From Petrosia ficiformis (Eukaryota > Porifera > Demospongiae > Haplosclerida > Petrosiidae): a DNA stretch of 64,000 bases. A program made the position numbers and the translations under genes. The notes beneath the pieces were generated by a model, which was not told the DNA's origin, searched no databases, and worked only from the letters and a program-made list of their open reading frames with translations. The first letter of the stretch is position 1; each line of letters opens with the position of its first letter. The DNA is taken from NCBI GenBank assembly GCA_947044365.1, contig OX345636.1, positions 3,120,001 through 3,184,000 of the forward strand, written 5' to 3'. Positions 18,776-30,944 of this stretch are shown piece after piece.

Positions 18776-21430
18776 TTACGCATTAGTATCTATAGTGATC
18801 AGATCTAAGGATCTTTTGTAAACTAAAAAACCTGAAGTGAAGCTAAACAGATTTTTGCTAGTTTCTATGTTCCATTCATCCCTAACTGGATTTCCTTTTA
18901 ATTGTACATTATACTGAATAACTCCATTTAATTGTGTGTGTCTCCAAGCCCTGTTGTTCAAGGTATCAAGACTGGTCACAGTATTCAATAGCGACTGAAT
19001 GTAAGGAGCTTTGGTAATAAAGCTAAGGATCTTTGCTAGTTTCTATATTGCAATCATCCATAGCTTTTAAGTGTGCATTATACTGAATGATTAGGTTTAA
19101 TTGTATGTCTCTCCAAGCCCTGTTGTTCACTGTATCTCGACTGGTCACAGTATTAAAAGCAACGGAAGATAGAGATCTTTGGTAATGAAGCTAAGGATCA
19201 TTGCTAGTTTCTATGTTCTAATCCCTAATTGGATTTCATTTTAAAGGTGAATTATACTGAATAATTACATTTAATTGTATGTCTTTCCGAGCCCAATTGT
19301 TCACTGTTTAATAGACTTGTAATAGTATTTAATAACAACAGAAAGTAAGGATCTTTGGTAGTTTAAGTAATGAAGGTAAGGATCTTTTCTAGTTTCTATA
19401 TTGTAATCATCCCTAGCTTGATTACCTTTTAAAGGTGCATTATAGTGAATCATTACATACGTATATCCAATCCCAATTGTTCACTGTATAATAGACTGGT
19501 AACAATATTTAATAACGACAGAAAGTAAGGATCTTTGGTAGTTTAGGTAATGAAGGTAAGGATCTTTGCTAGTCTCAATATTGCAATCATCCATAATTTC
19601 ATTAGCTTTTAAAGGTACATTATACCATTTAATTGTATGTGTCTCCAAGCCTTATTGTTCATTGTATTTTTGACTGGTGACAGTATTTAATAGTGATGGA
19701 AGGTTATGATCTTTGGTAATGAAGCTAAATATCCTCGCTAGTTTGAATGTTCCAATCATCCCTAACTATAGATTTTCTTTTAATGGTGCATTATACTATT
19801 TAATTGTTGTTTCCCTGTTGTTCACTGTATATTGACTGGTGACAGTATTTAATAGTGACGGAAGTTAAGGATCTTTGGTAATGAAGGTAAGGATCTTTGC
19901 TAGTTTCTGTATTCCAATCATTCTTAATGTGAATTTGGTATATTACATTTAATTGCAAGTGTTTTCAACTGCTTTAAATATTGAGTATACTATTTAATTG
20001 TTGTTTCCCTGTTGTTCACTGTATATTGACTGGTGACAGTATTTAATAGTGACGGAAGTTAAGGATCTTTGGTAATGAAGGTAAGGATCTTTGCTAGTTT
20101 CTGTATTCCAATCATTCTTAATGTGAATTTGGTATATTACATTTAATTGCAAGTGTTTTCAACTGCTTTTTTCACCATAATTATTGTAGACTAATGATAT
20201 AGTATTAAGAGTATAACCTTTTTGCCCTTAACCCAATGCTGATTGAATGTAAGGGTCTTTGTTGTTTCTTTTAGTTTCTATTTTCCAATTATCCCTAATT
20301 TCATGTTCATTTAAATTCATTTGACTGTCTGTGTCTTCAACTACTGTTGTTCCTCTGTATTGAATGCAATCTTTCATAGTTTCTAAATCACACCTAATTG
20401 TCTTTGCTAGTTTTTATCTAAAATTCATTTCTATTACCTTTTGTCTTTCTAAGCAACATCTATCTGGATTGCACATTTTGTTAGTTAAATGTTGTCTACA
20501 ACTAAATTTTCTGGAATCGTCTAGTGTTTGAACGAGCTGCTCTTTTTCTGAAAAATGGTTATTTTGATGGATTGTTATGTTATTTTGTGATGGAGTATTA
20601 AAAGCAAATAAGCTTTATGCATCATGAAATGGTATGATAGCCTAACAAGTAACTGAAACATGTTGATTACAACACTTGCCAACATTCTTTCTAGTACAAA
20701 AAGATCTTCAAAAATGGATGTAATTAATAGGAAATGTATAATATGGATGGCTGGATCCAGATGAGAAAACAGATGGAAAGATGGATGAACAAATGATTCA
20801 GTAGTGTTCACACACTTATTTATAATAAATAGATTCTTAATTATTTAAATGGTGCATGTCTACACATACATCATAAATGTATTCCCATCAATCTTAGTAT
20901 TCTTATATATAGGTATTTGACAAGTGATGATAATCCATTATTTATTGTCACACCACAATCAAAGTGGGTAAAAAATTGATTAACATTATGGTAGATCATT
21001 CTCAATAATTTCATTTAATTGCACATATATGTTTTCAACTCCTCTTGTTCACCAGGTGATGACAGTATGGATCCTTTTCAATTTTTGTAACAAAGCATTA
21101 CTTGTTTCTATATTACAATCATCACTAACATGATGATTCTTCATAAGTACATTATAGTCAATAACTACATTTAATTCCATATAGCACTGTTGTTCACACT
21201 GTATCATACACTGATGACAGTATTTAATAGCGACAGAAAGTAAGGAGTTTTGGTAGTGAAGCTAAGAATCTTCACTTGTTTCCATATTGCATACATCCTT
21301 AACTTGATACTATTTTAAATTTAAAGGTACATTATACTCCTTAATTAAATAGTGAATGATGGGCTTCAGTTTCTAAAGTGAAGCTAAGGATGCTTGCTTG
21401 TTTGAGTGGTTTCTATATTGCTAACATTTA
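18776..21430. repeat. Decayed tandem array, unit roughly 150-190 bp
   Basis: About 10-13 diverged units share GGATCTTTGCTAGTTTCTAT, a CAATCATCCCTAA-like segment, CATTATACTGAATAATTAC, TTAATTGTATGTGTCTCCAA, TGTTGTTCACTGTAT and GACTGGTGACAGTATT. Two adjacent units (19794-19970 and 19987-20167) are nearly identical, so duplication continued after most units had diverged. A non-repeat island (20400-21060) interrupts the array. No real coding sequence. Confidence 0.8.
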
Positions 21431-21435
21431 GACAG

Positions 21436-22130
21436 CAAATCCGGGAGCCTATATAATAAGGCAATATAGGTGTAACTTCAAAACAATGCATCGAATGTCA
21501 AAACTTTCCAAAATTATGAACTTAGCACTTAAAAATACATCACATCAGAAAGTGAAATGACTGTCAGAGGTTCACTTTCTGATTTCATGCTTTTGAGTAT
21601 GTATGTTCGATATTCAACTCATTTTATACAGAATGTCATTGAAAATCATGAAATCATGCAGTAATTAAATTTCTAACTGTAGTTCAAATCTCTCACATGG
21701 TGCATTGTGATGTTGTGAGCTCATATGTTTTGAAAGTTTTGATATTCAGAACATGGTTCACCCACTTTTGTTTCAAGTTTAATCTCCAATAAACTCTAGG
21801 TATCAACAGGGTGCTTAGGTCTTTTTCATCACATTGGAACCAATCTAAAATAAAGTAATTGCATTAGTAGATATATATGACTCAATGGTTTGTAATTGTC
21901 TTAAGAGTGTATTTCATGTAGATAGACTAATATAATCCCAAAACTAAAGGTTAAATCCGGGAATGGAATGATCAAATATGCATGTAACTTGAAAACGATG
22001 CATCGAATATCAAAATTTTTAAAACATATGAATTCAGGACTTAATAATACACCATATCAGAAAGTGGAATGACTGTCAGAGTTCACTATCTGATTTTTTA
22101 CTTTTGAGTAACATCAAGAAGCAAACCCTC
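21436..22130. repeat. Direct repeat pair, about 170 bp, spaced about 515 bp
   Basis: 21436-21605 and 21952-22120 share AAATCCGGGA, AACGATGCATCGAAT (with small changes), AGAAAGTGAAATGACTGTCAGAG and a CTTTTGAGTA segment. No ORF of note. The right copy lies just before the orphan pseudogene. Confidence 0.65.
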
Positions 22131-22227
22131 TTCAACCATTATGTATGTTTTAACTCATTTTATCCAAAATGTCATTGAAAACTACTGATAATCTGTCAGT
22201 GAATGATTCAATTGTATCTACTGAATC

Positions 22228-22625
22228 ATGGCAACAATAACATACATAATATCCCTTGATCGTAGTCAAACAACTTTACCCAAGAAGCTATTGTTATTTG
22301 GAAGCAAAATACCTGACTGTCCTAAGGGAACCAAATTTATAACAGTTAATGCAGATTTAAGTCAATCCCAGCATTTTTATTTCTCCACTTGCGGAGAGAA
22401 AAAGAAAAAAGGCGTCTTTTTGTCAATTTTGGGTAACAGAAGATGTGATTTTCATTATGGAAGAATCTGGCCAGCCGGACCACTATGTGAATCAACATTA
22501 TCATATTTTCAATTGCAAGTCTGACCCAAACATAATGCTTAATGCTTCAAGATGAAGTAGGAATACCAATACACTGGTGATACCAGTAAGCAACGTTTAA
22601 CATTTCAAAACATACGACCTTCCTA
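22228..22625 (+). pseudogene. Broken paralogue of the 15045 orphan gene
   Basis: It begins MATITYIISLDRSQTTLPKK, close to the intact gene. Similarity then continues through PDCPKGTK and SQSQHFYFSTCGE, after which the central part is deleted or frameshifted. Downstream pieces (CTTCAAGATGAAGTAGG near 22548, and TACCAGTAAGCAACG then ACATTTCAAAACATACGACC near 22585-22618) match the 3' part of the gene and its trailing sequence. The copy is therefore complete in extent but not translatable. Orientation is opposite to the intact gene. Confidence 0.7.
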
Positions 22626-22689
22626 CAGGCAGTGTAAATGCATTTGTTCTATTACTGGACTATAGGCAATATTTTTTTTTTCAGGAATT

Positions 22690-23000
22690 TTGCCTGCTTT
22701 GTGGCTTCACACATCTCAACATTGATAAAATTACTAACTTAATTTTGGTTTTCTGTCTTGTTAGGAAACCCAAGTTCTTGGCTCCTTCATTAACACTTTG
22801 ATGCTTAGACTTTGCTAATTTAGAATATGGATTGGTAGGTGTACCAGACGACTAACGAGTACACCCAGGTGACTTAGCATGTTTGGATGTCTTGGTTGGT
22901 TGATGGAACTGGAAAGAGAGCTAGATCTGGAAAAAGATCTAGACTTAGTTTGTGTATTAGAAAGACTTGAAGTGTACTTCATTCACGCTCATGCATGGTT
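22690..23000. repeat. Duplicated segment, copy 1 (copy 2 at 26970-27240)
   Basis: GGTTTTCTGTCTTGTTAGG, CCAAGTTCTTGGCTCCTTC, TAGCATGTTTGGATGTCTTG and a GGAACTGGAAA segment occur in the same order and orientation at 26970-27240. The minus strand of copy 2 has a 70-codon frame (27093-27305) rich in Ser/Thr/Lys. Copy 1 lacks the matching frame, so coding is not supported. Confidence 0.6.
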
Positions 23001-23280
23001 AAATTTTCAAGATATTCACATGCTACAAATTTAAGACAGTATATTGTTTCCCAATGTCTTTGATAATTTAACAAGGATAACATAACTAAGCACCTATAAG
23101 TAGCTAAAAGCAACTTGTATGTGTTAGCATTTGTAGTCAAAAAAAGTAATGATATTGAGGGGATTCTGTTTGTGAATGGAACTGCTGATAGCTTTAAGCA
23201 GTGATGACAGTTAAAGACTTACTAAAAGCTGATGTCACACTGGCAACAATCATTTCTTCTCTATTTTACTTACAACAAAA

Positions 23281-23847
23281 ATGAAAAAAGAAAGTGCAGA
23301 CTCTATTATAGGTGCAAACTACACTTTTATGCCTTACAGTGAACAGAAAAAAGCATACATGAAAAGAGTAATGGATTTTTTCATAGAGACTGCCGACAAG
23401 TTTGAATGGCCACATATAAACGAAACTTGGAATGTTTACGTATTACTTAAGTCAAGGTTTGGTCATGCTCGTCTCATGTTTGAATCTAAGACAACAAACA
23501 GTAGCTTTGGTATTGAACTAACCTTTACAGACGAAAAACAGGACCTAGAAGTCGATATGAGAATTTCAGTCATCGATAAAAAACAAATTGAAACATTGAA
23601 GGTTGTTCCACTTGGACCAATAGAGAAACCAATGATAGACATATTTGATACTGCATATGATGTGTTACAGGGAATGGGACCTTATCGCTATCGCGATAAT
23701 AATTGCCAAGACTATGCTAAACTACTAGCAAAAGCACTGGGTACTCCTAAAGAATTCAAAACAGGTGTTGAGGCAGTTGTTGAAAGCAGTCAGATTGCTC
23801 TGATTACATTGGTGATTACAGTCGGCCTACTTAGGCCCAGATTGTAA
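23281..23847 (+). CDS. Unknown 188-aa protein, possible permuted papain-fold site, C-terminal hydrophobic tail
   Basis: One intact frame from 23281 (MKKESADSIIGAN) to the stop at 23845. Visible parts: a helical charged N-terminus; FGHARLMFES with His62 early in the chain; a beta-rich middle; RYRDNNCQDYAKLLAKAL with Asn141-Cys142; and a C-terminal hydrophobic stretch (about 170-184) followed by RPRL, possibly a tail anchor. An early His and a later N-C-Q/H-x2-A helix start is the order seen in circularly permuted papain-like folds (LRAT, PPPDE, NlpC-like relatives). That is pattern recognition only; the catalytic role is unproven. The start is the first Met after in-frame stops. There is no intron. 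The downstream flank carries AATAAA near 24003. It is flanked by duplicated non-coding segments and shows no partner gene. Confidence 0.6.
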   Translation: MKKESADSIIGANYTFMPYSEQKKAYMKRVMDFFIETADKFEWPHINETWNVYVLLKSRFGHARLMFESKTTNSSFGIELTFTDEKQDLEVDMRISVIDKKQIETLKVVPLGPIEKPMIDIFDTAYDVLQGMGPYRYRDNNCQDYAKLLAKALGTPKEFKTGVEAVVESSQIALITLVITVGLLRPRL

Positions 23848-24089
23848 CTTGCTATCCATAATAATTATTTAAGTTTGCAGTTTTAGTTTTGTAATTATTT
23901 TTAGTTTTATTTTTTTAGTTAGATATACAAGCAGTTTTCACTCTGTATTAGTTTTACTTTTAATTCTGTATTTAGTTTCAGTCATGTAGTTTCGATATTA
24001 CAATAAACATTATTTCAAGTGGAGATGTCAATTAAATAATTTTAAAATCTCTAGCATGAAGAAGACTGTGTTAATATTCATCTGGTTGA

Positions 24090-25723
24090 TATCAGTCTGC
24101 ATTCGATTGTCACTAGGTGGATGTTCATAAGGCTTGTTGTGACTGTATTGGTAGTCACATTGTATCCACTGGGTTTTAGACTGTATTGGTAGTTATTAGT
24201 ATATATGATATGAGTTTGTGACTGTCATACAGTGTCCACTAGTTTGTTGACTGTATTGGAAGCTATTTGTACTTTGTGTGAGTTTGTGATTATCATAATT
24301 ATTGTGTTCACATTAATGTATGAATATCTATGTATATGTATGTATATTATTATGTATATACATATGTACGTGTGTATGTAGTACATATATATGTATACAT
24401 GTATGTATGTAAACAAGTATGTATGTTTGCCTGTATGTATTTATAATTATGCCAAACATGGGTTTAATTTTATATAGATATACGTATGTCACTAGGTGGA
24501 TGTTCATAAGGCTTGTTGTGACTGCATTGGTAAGTTTTAGTATGGGTTTGTGACTGTCATACAGTGTCCACTTGTTTGTTGTCTGTATTGGAAGCTATTT
24601 GTTCTTTGTGTGAGTTTGTGATTATCATAATTATTGTGTTCACTATAATGTATGTATATCTATGTATGTGTATGTATATATGTATATACATATTTATGTT
24701 TGTATGTAGTACATATATATGTATATATGTATGTATGTAAACATGTATGTATGTATGCCTGTATGTACATGTATTTATAATTATGCCAAACATGGGTTCA
24801 ATTTTTAGTGGAAAATATGTATTGATATTATGTGTCCACTAGTTTGTTGACTGCATTGGAAGCTATTTGTTCTTTGTGTGAGTTTGTGATTATCATAATT
24901 ATTGTGTTCACTATAATGTATGTATATATCTATGTGTACATATGTACATATGTATATACATATGTACGTGCGTATGTATGTAGTACATATGTATATATGT
25001 ATGTATGTATGTATGTAAGCATGTATGTATGTATGCCTGTATGTAATTTATGTATTTATATATTATATTAATCAATTTTGTTGAAAAAAAATGTGCATTC
25101 TGTCTGTGAATACAAATTCTGATAGCTACAAGCAGGGATGAGAGTTATTAATACATGTGAGTTTGTAACTGTCATGTTGTGTTCACTACATGTATGTATG
25201 TATGGATGTATGTATATATGTATGTATTTATGTATTTATGTGTGTAATATATATTTATGTATGTATGTATATATGTATGTAAGAATGCGTGTATGTATGT
25301 ATGTATGTGTGTTCATAATTATGTAAAATATATACTAGAGAATGTGATTAATTAGTGAAAGTATATGCACTTAAACTCTAACTGAAATGACTTTTTTACA
25401 GGTGGATTTTATTAGTGAAGTGCAAGGTTCTATTCAACAAAGACATGAATATTGGGATTTAAAACTTAAAATGTTTAGCATATGGTATTGAATTTCTTAT
25501 GCTAAACAATTCATGTGCTTACCGGCTTCTTTTATGTTTCTGATGTCACATTAAACTATGCCCACTGACAGGAACTGTAATGTAAATGGCAGAAGTAATA
25601 AAAAGTGGGAATTTAAGCCCTGATTCTCCATTTAAAATGATTATTGATCTTGTTTGACATTATACAAATATTAGTTCTGTACATAGATGCATTAATACAT
25701 ACTCACATACATACATACATACA

Positions 25724-25759
<36 letters not shown>

Positions 25760-26010
25760 GAGATGCATTAATACATACATACACATATATATATACATAT
25801 GTACATACATACATACATACAGACATACATACACATCTATATACTACGTACATAATGCACATACATATGTATATAAATATGTGCATACATACATATGGAT
25901 ATACATACTTATGTATAGTGAACACAGTATGATAATCACAAACTCGCACAAAATACAAATAGTTTCCAATACAGTCAACAAACTAGTGGACACTGTTTGA
26001 TAGTGTCAAT
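24090..26010. repeat. (TATG)n fold-back cluster
   Basis: A flank segment (TGTCCACTAGTTTGTTGACT, then TATTGGAAGCTATTTGT and GTGAGTTTGTGATTATCATA) appears in direct orientation at about 24233, 24565 and 24832, each followed by ATGTATGT-rich DNA. It appears once inverted at about 25915-26000, preceded by CATACATA-rich DNA. The outer pair 24831-25995 therefore forms a large inverted structure with tetranucleotide arms. ORFs translating as Met-Tyr-Val or Tyr-Ile repeats here are artefacts. Confidence 0.8.
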
Positions 26011-26029
26011 CTCATCATATACCATTAGT

Positions 26030-26350
26030 TTGTTACATGTACATATACACACACAATAGTATTACATGTATACCCACATGTACATATGCACACCAATTAC
26101 CTTTATATGTTTATACATATACATGCCATTATAGATTTTATATATACCAATAATATTACATGTATATATTATACACAGTCTGCAGTAATACATGTACATA
26201 TACACATACACACACTAGCTGTACCATCAATATTACATGTACCTTTTATACACAACCTGCAGTAATACATGTACATAACTATACATATACACAATCATTA
26301 GTATTCACACACACCCTGACATGTACATATACACATACACAGCAACAAAA
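26030..26350. repeat. TACATGTACATATACACA repeats
   Basis: Irregular tandem copies of ATTACATGTA, CATATACACATACAC and CTGCAGTAATACATGTAC occur from 26030 to 26345, with the latter twice (26176 and 26258). Simple-sequence derived; no gene. Confidence 0.6.
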
Positions 26351-26359
26351 ATGACAAAG

Positions 26360-27720
26360 GATACTGTTTGTTCAATACACTTTAAATTACATATTATTGG
26401 AATTAAAATGGAATATTCGAACTTATTACATGAATTATTTGAAATGTAGAACTATTTGGAACCAGTTGAGTTATGTTCAAGAATAAACATGTACCACTGC
26501 AATTTGCTACTTTCTCAAACTAATAGAGCAATTTAACAGTCACCTCAACATTGCACCAATTACTGCAAACACAGCATTAACCCAAGACTGCAAGAGAACG
26601 CTTTTTTCATTCATCCTCCCAACATCCCTTTCTCTCTTACTAGACCATACTATAAACCAAGTATATACGTCACACATACATCAGCATGTGCTATATGCTA
26701 ATCTAATCTTCTTATCCAAAGATTCAAAGTACAAGGCTAATTCTTCTGATGTAATGTCTTATTAAGCGATATCATTTTAGGGCTGTAGTATAAATTTAAT
26801 ATAGTTCATTAATACATAGCTAACCTTGAGTAATGGGAAGATCATACACTTGTAGACATCAGGTACTCATATTGAGAAAATGCATCACATGTGTATAAGA
26901 TCATCTACATTGTGTATTAACTTCTTTTAAACGCGAATAAAATAAAAAAAATCAACCCCAATGCTTTGGCTTTACCTGCTCTGTGGCTTCACCATTGATA
27001 ATATCACTAGCTCAGTTTTGGTTTTCTGTCTCGTTAGGTTACCCAAGTTCTTGGCTCCTTCGTTGACTCTGTGATGCTTAGCCTTTGCTCATTTAGAATG
27101 AATGAGTAGGGGGAGAAGATGACTTAGTATGTTTAGTAGGACAAGATATCTTAGCATGTTTGGATGTCTTGGTTGATTGACGGAACTGGAAAAAGAGACT
27201 CCATTCACCCTCATGCATGAATACCTTTTCAAGATATTTACACAATGTACATAGGTTTGTGACAGTATATCCTTTCATATAGTTTTCTCCAACACTGTAA
27301 TACACTGCTTTTGAAATGTGAATGCTTGTGTTCCCTACATCTTATCATATTCCACATTGTACTTTTTATTTCTTATGGCTAACTGATTTCTTTTCTGAAT
27401 GTCTCAAGTTGAAACTCATTCAACTTAAGCTCCGCTTATAAATTTTACAGAATAGTTTTAAAAAGGAGTAATAAAAAATGTGGAAATCCATTGAATTTTT
27501 AAATGAGGAATACATACAGAATATTGATTACTCAATACTATATTGAACTCATTGCTACTGACAAATATTCATATCAAGATTATTCTGTCATCAATGCAAT
27601 CTCATAATAATTACAATACTGCTTGGAGTATATTACTACAAAATGATAATATTTATACAAGCTGTTAATAGTGATGTACTCTAAGCAATATTTACTCATT
27701 TGGAAGATCTTTTGGTTTAG
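26360..27720. other. No gene supported
   Basis: Apart from the duplicated segment at 26970-27240, AT-rich sequence without a recognisable frame. Confidence 0.4.
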
Positions 27721-27723
27721 GCC

Positions 27724-28188
27724 TAGGCCGCCTAGTATTTTTTGGGTTAAAATGCATGCTATTTTTCTGGGGTGTTAATTTCGGGTTAAATACCTTCTCA
27801 ACAAAAAAAGGATCAAAATCGGGTTTCATTAATTAGACCTAATATTTTTCTGGTTAAGACGTCAATCTCAACAGCGCAATACCTACAGGTAAGAACATCA
27901 ACAGAACCATCCGTGTCAGGAAATTTAGATTTCTTAGTCTCAAAGCCTTCTGGGTGGTCAAACACCATTCTGAAGGCGTCTTCTTTTTCCTACCTTATAA
28001 TATACGTGGACACATGCAGTCTGGAAACCACGCCCATTTGCAACTGAGTAGCTGGGCAGTCAGAATAGGCCGCACCAGACATGTGGTGAAATCACAGGTC
28101 ATTAGTGGGTTAAACCCGAAACAAAAATTCGTCCTCAGGGTGTTAAATTCAGGTGTAATTGGGTTTAACCAAAAAATACAAGGCCTGA
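27724..28188. mobile_element. MITE with AGGCC..TATTTTTTGGTTAAA ends
   Basis: The left edge TAGTATTTTTTGGGTTAAA mirrors the right edge TTTAACCAAAAAATACAAGG; AGGCC lies just outside each. Inside, GGGTTAAAT/GGGTTAAACCCGAA segments repeat. About 465 bp. Target duplication not resolved. Confidence 0.55.
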
Positions 28189-28916
28189 TTTGGTTAAGTA
28201 CTAAAATACTAATTCTTTAAAATTTAAAGGTTGAAAAATGTGTTATACCAACAAGGCTAAGAAATGGTGTATAATATTTTCAGAGCAGATCTATTCAATT
28301 GCTTATGACTGCATTGTCTGGTATAATGAGGCTCTGCATGGAGTATTACGTACAAACCATACTTTTCATTTTTTTAGCACAGTTCTTTTTGATCATGATT
28401 GAATAGTCTCCATTCCAATAGCTTTACTTCTTGTGAAGATGTTTGTCACTGCCTATCTATTTCTGAGTTAACATTTGCAAGGTTCAAAGGAGGTGGGGCT
28501 AGTTATATAGCGCATTGCAGGAAAGCCACACCCAAAACAAAATAAATTCATATATTGCCCATGCGCAGAAAGCAAACGTGCAGAAGCTCGAGGAGTATAA
28601 TCCGTTCAGGAAGTGGGAAAGATGGTATGAAAATTAGCTACATTCTAAATTTACATTGTCACTAATCTTTAATGGAAAATATTTAAAGATGGTAAGTATT
28701 GTATTAATTTAGTCTTGAACTATTTTCAGCCTCAAGTACTTTTTATAATTTGTAATTCATAGTTTCAATGAAAATGAGAAATGAATCTTATGTTGTGTAA
28801 CTTGTTATTCAGATATTACCAGACGTGAGTTAAGTACTATTTACTGAATACTTGTTTATAATTTGTAATGTTTGTTGAAAAAAATGTTTGATATTAGGCA
28901 GTGGCTAGAGACCCGG

Positions 28917-30944
28917 TGTAATAGGAAATATTTCCCCCCCAGGTGTGTGTCCCCCCAGACAGCTAGTCCTAGGACCATGTGTCTATAAGACAATTGGTCC
29001 TAGGACTACCTGTCCTCTAGGACAGCTAATCCTAGGAGTAATTGTCCCCTACTGGATGAAAGTGTCCCCCTTGTTGAAGACCTATGGAGTAATTGTTCTC
29101 TACTTGATGAAAGTCCCCTCCTATATATTTATGACTATTGTAATTTGTACATAATTTATAGTTGTAAGAATCTGGACTAGATTAATGTATTATATGCCAG
29201 ATATTGTAAAGCTAAAATAATAATATCTTAATAAATTGCAGAATAGCTAGTTCTTGCAGGTACTGCAGAACCATTTGGCATTCTTTTTTTCCCAGACCAT
29301 TTTAGGGATTACTTCACAATCTTCATGAAACCAGTCTTTGCAGTAACCACATTGAACCACTCTACCATCCTCAGGTTGCCTGCATTTACAATACACGCAC
29401 AATTTAATTTTATTACGAGGTCTTTCCTGGAAAAGGGCTCATTTGTCCAGCGACTAAGCAGTCACTAAGATGTCTTCTGAGCTAGTTGAACTGTCTGGCT
29501 GAAATTCAGCTTCAATTAGTAGTACAGCTTTTCTAAAATTAAAACAAGTTATAACAATACACAAAGTCTTAACCTTCATCATTATGAACCTGCAGAACAT
29601 AACTTCATAAGGTGTCAGTCCTGTGGATTTGTGTACTGCAGTTCTATATGCAAATAGCACCCCGTCAATCAGCATATCCCAATTATCCTGATCATCATTA
29701 ACAAGCTTGATTAACAATCTCTGTAATGTCTGGTTGTAGTGTTCAACCAGTCCATTGCTTTGTGGATGATATGCTGAAGTAATGTTATGGCTAGTTTTTG
29801 TGAGACGAAAGAGACAGTTGCTAACAGAGTTATTGAATTCCCTCCCCTGACTGATCACTAACAATTGTTTTTGGGCTACCATACCTATTAGAATGTACGG
29901 TTAATAATAGTCATTAATTCATGCTTTATTAATTAATTATTAGTTTATTTTTTGCTGTGAGCAAAAAGTAATGCTTTTAATTTTTTTTTATACAAACATA
30001 CATATGTGCATACATATAATTTTACTATACATGACATTGACAAACCTGCAAAGCATTCTATAAAGAGATGAAGCAACTGTGTCTGCTCATTTGTCTTTCA
30101 CAGGCTCAGCTTCAGGCCACTTTGAGAAGTAGTCCATCAAAGTAATTATATATCTGTTACCACCAGGTGTTAATGGAAGTGGCCCTACCATGTCAATACC
30201 AACCAAATAATACTTACTGGTTAAAGACTATATACCCGAGTCCATACTTTTGGTCGTACAGGAACTGGGTGTAAACAACCATCTGCCTTCATAAACCTTA
30301 CATCATTTGTACATTGACAAACTTCACATGTCCTAATGTAGTGGCGAATGTCACCAGCCATACCTTCCCAATAAAACCTAGCAGCGATCTTTTGCAAAGT
30401 CTTATCCCGACCAAAATGGCCTCCTAATCATTTGAAAACAAAGTTACTACATTACTAATAATTATTACACGTACAGAAAATATCATAAAATTATTATTAG
30501 ATCATAATCTTTATGTGTAATTATATTAATTATTATTTACCTTGTGTTGAGGAATGACAGCTTGTGAATATTCGAAGTCTCTCATCCTCATTCTTAACAA
30601 CTCTATTCCACTCTCTTCCACTGAAACATCCCTTCTTTTAATTTGCTTTAGTTGCTGACGTGGCTGAGTACACAAGGGTGCCACTTTTGATTTTGTAGTG
30701 TTCGTTGGCCTTTCTCCTCAAAGACCGTTTCTTGTTTTTACTACATTCTGGTGGATAACGATGCAATTGTAGGAAATTATATACATGGTCGTACTCAACC
30801 GCCGTTCTAACCATCTTACCAAAGGAGACACGTGGTCCTGTCACGGGACTCATCATCCTAGGATCACGTGTCCCACGGACGTGTAGTCCTAGGCATAAGT
30901 GTCCGGGGGACAACTCGTCTGGGGGGACAGTTTATCCTCCGACA
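28917..30944 (-). mobile_element. Ginger-like DNA transposon, 2028 bp
   Basis: The element starts TGTAATAGGAAATATTTCC, and its other end in reverse starts TGTCGGAGGATAAACTGTCC. Both fit the TGTNR ends known for Ginger elements. CCGG flanks both sides (28913-28916 and 30945-30948), a 4-bp target duplication as expected. Subterminal regions carry several CCTAGGAC motifs and C-tracts at both ends. It carries a gypsy-type integrase gene on the minus strand with a C-terminal PHD finger and no reverse transcriptase. It sits inside the arm of a MULE-like MITE. The gene is disrupted, so the copy is not autonomous. Confidence 0.88.
29247..30814 (-). pseudogene. Ginger-type integrase/transposase with PHD finger, disrupted
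   Basis: Exon-like blocks on the minus strand: 30814-30541 (MVRTAVEYDHVYNFLQ start and an SLRRKA segment), 30423-30046, 29884-29590, 29532 to about 29463, and 29426-29247. Content in order: an H2C2 integrase zinc domain (CHSS, GHFGRDKT, then CEVCQ), an RNase-H-fold core with DMVGPLP and TLMDYFSKWPEA, then SAYHPQSNGLVEHYNQTL, GLTPYEVMF, and a C4HC3 PHD finger (CVYCKC, VQCGYCKDWFHEDC, FCSTCKN) ending in TAG. Junctions carry GT..AG (for example CTTTGCAG/gtttg and ctaatag/GTATGG). Breaks: TAA near 30640, a frameshift near 30235, TGA near 30090, a 4-bp insertion near 29850, and stops between the last two blocks (or a 39-bp intron). TIRs rather than LTRs show this is a DNA transposon. Integrases of this group also gave rise to the host gene GIN1. 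Confidence 0.85.

Noticed and set aside
24225..25958. Several ORFs of Tyr/Ile/Met/Val repeats
   Set aside because: Translations of (TATG)n microsatellites on either strand.
29247..30814. Ty3/gypsy LTR retrotransposon
   Set aside because: No LTRs, no reverse transcriptase or protease; TGTNR inverted ends and a CCGG duplication indicate a Ginger-type DNA transposon.
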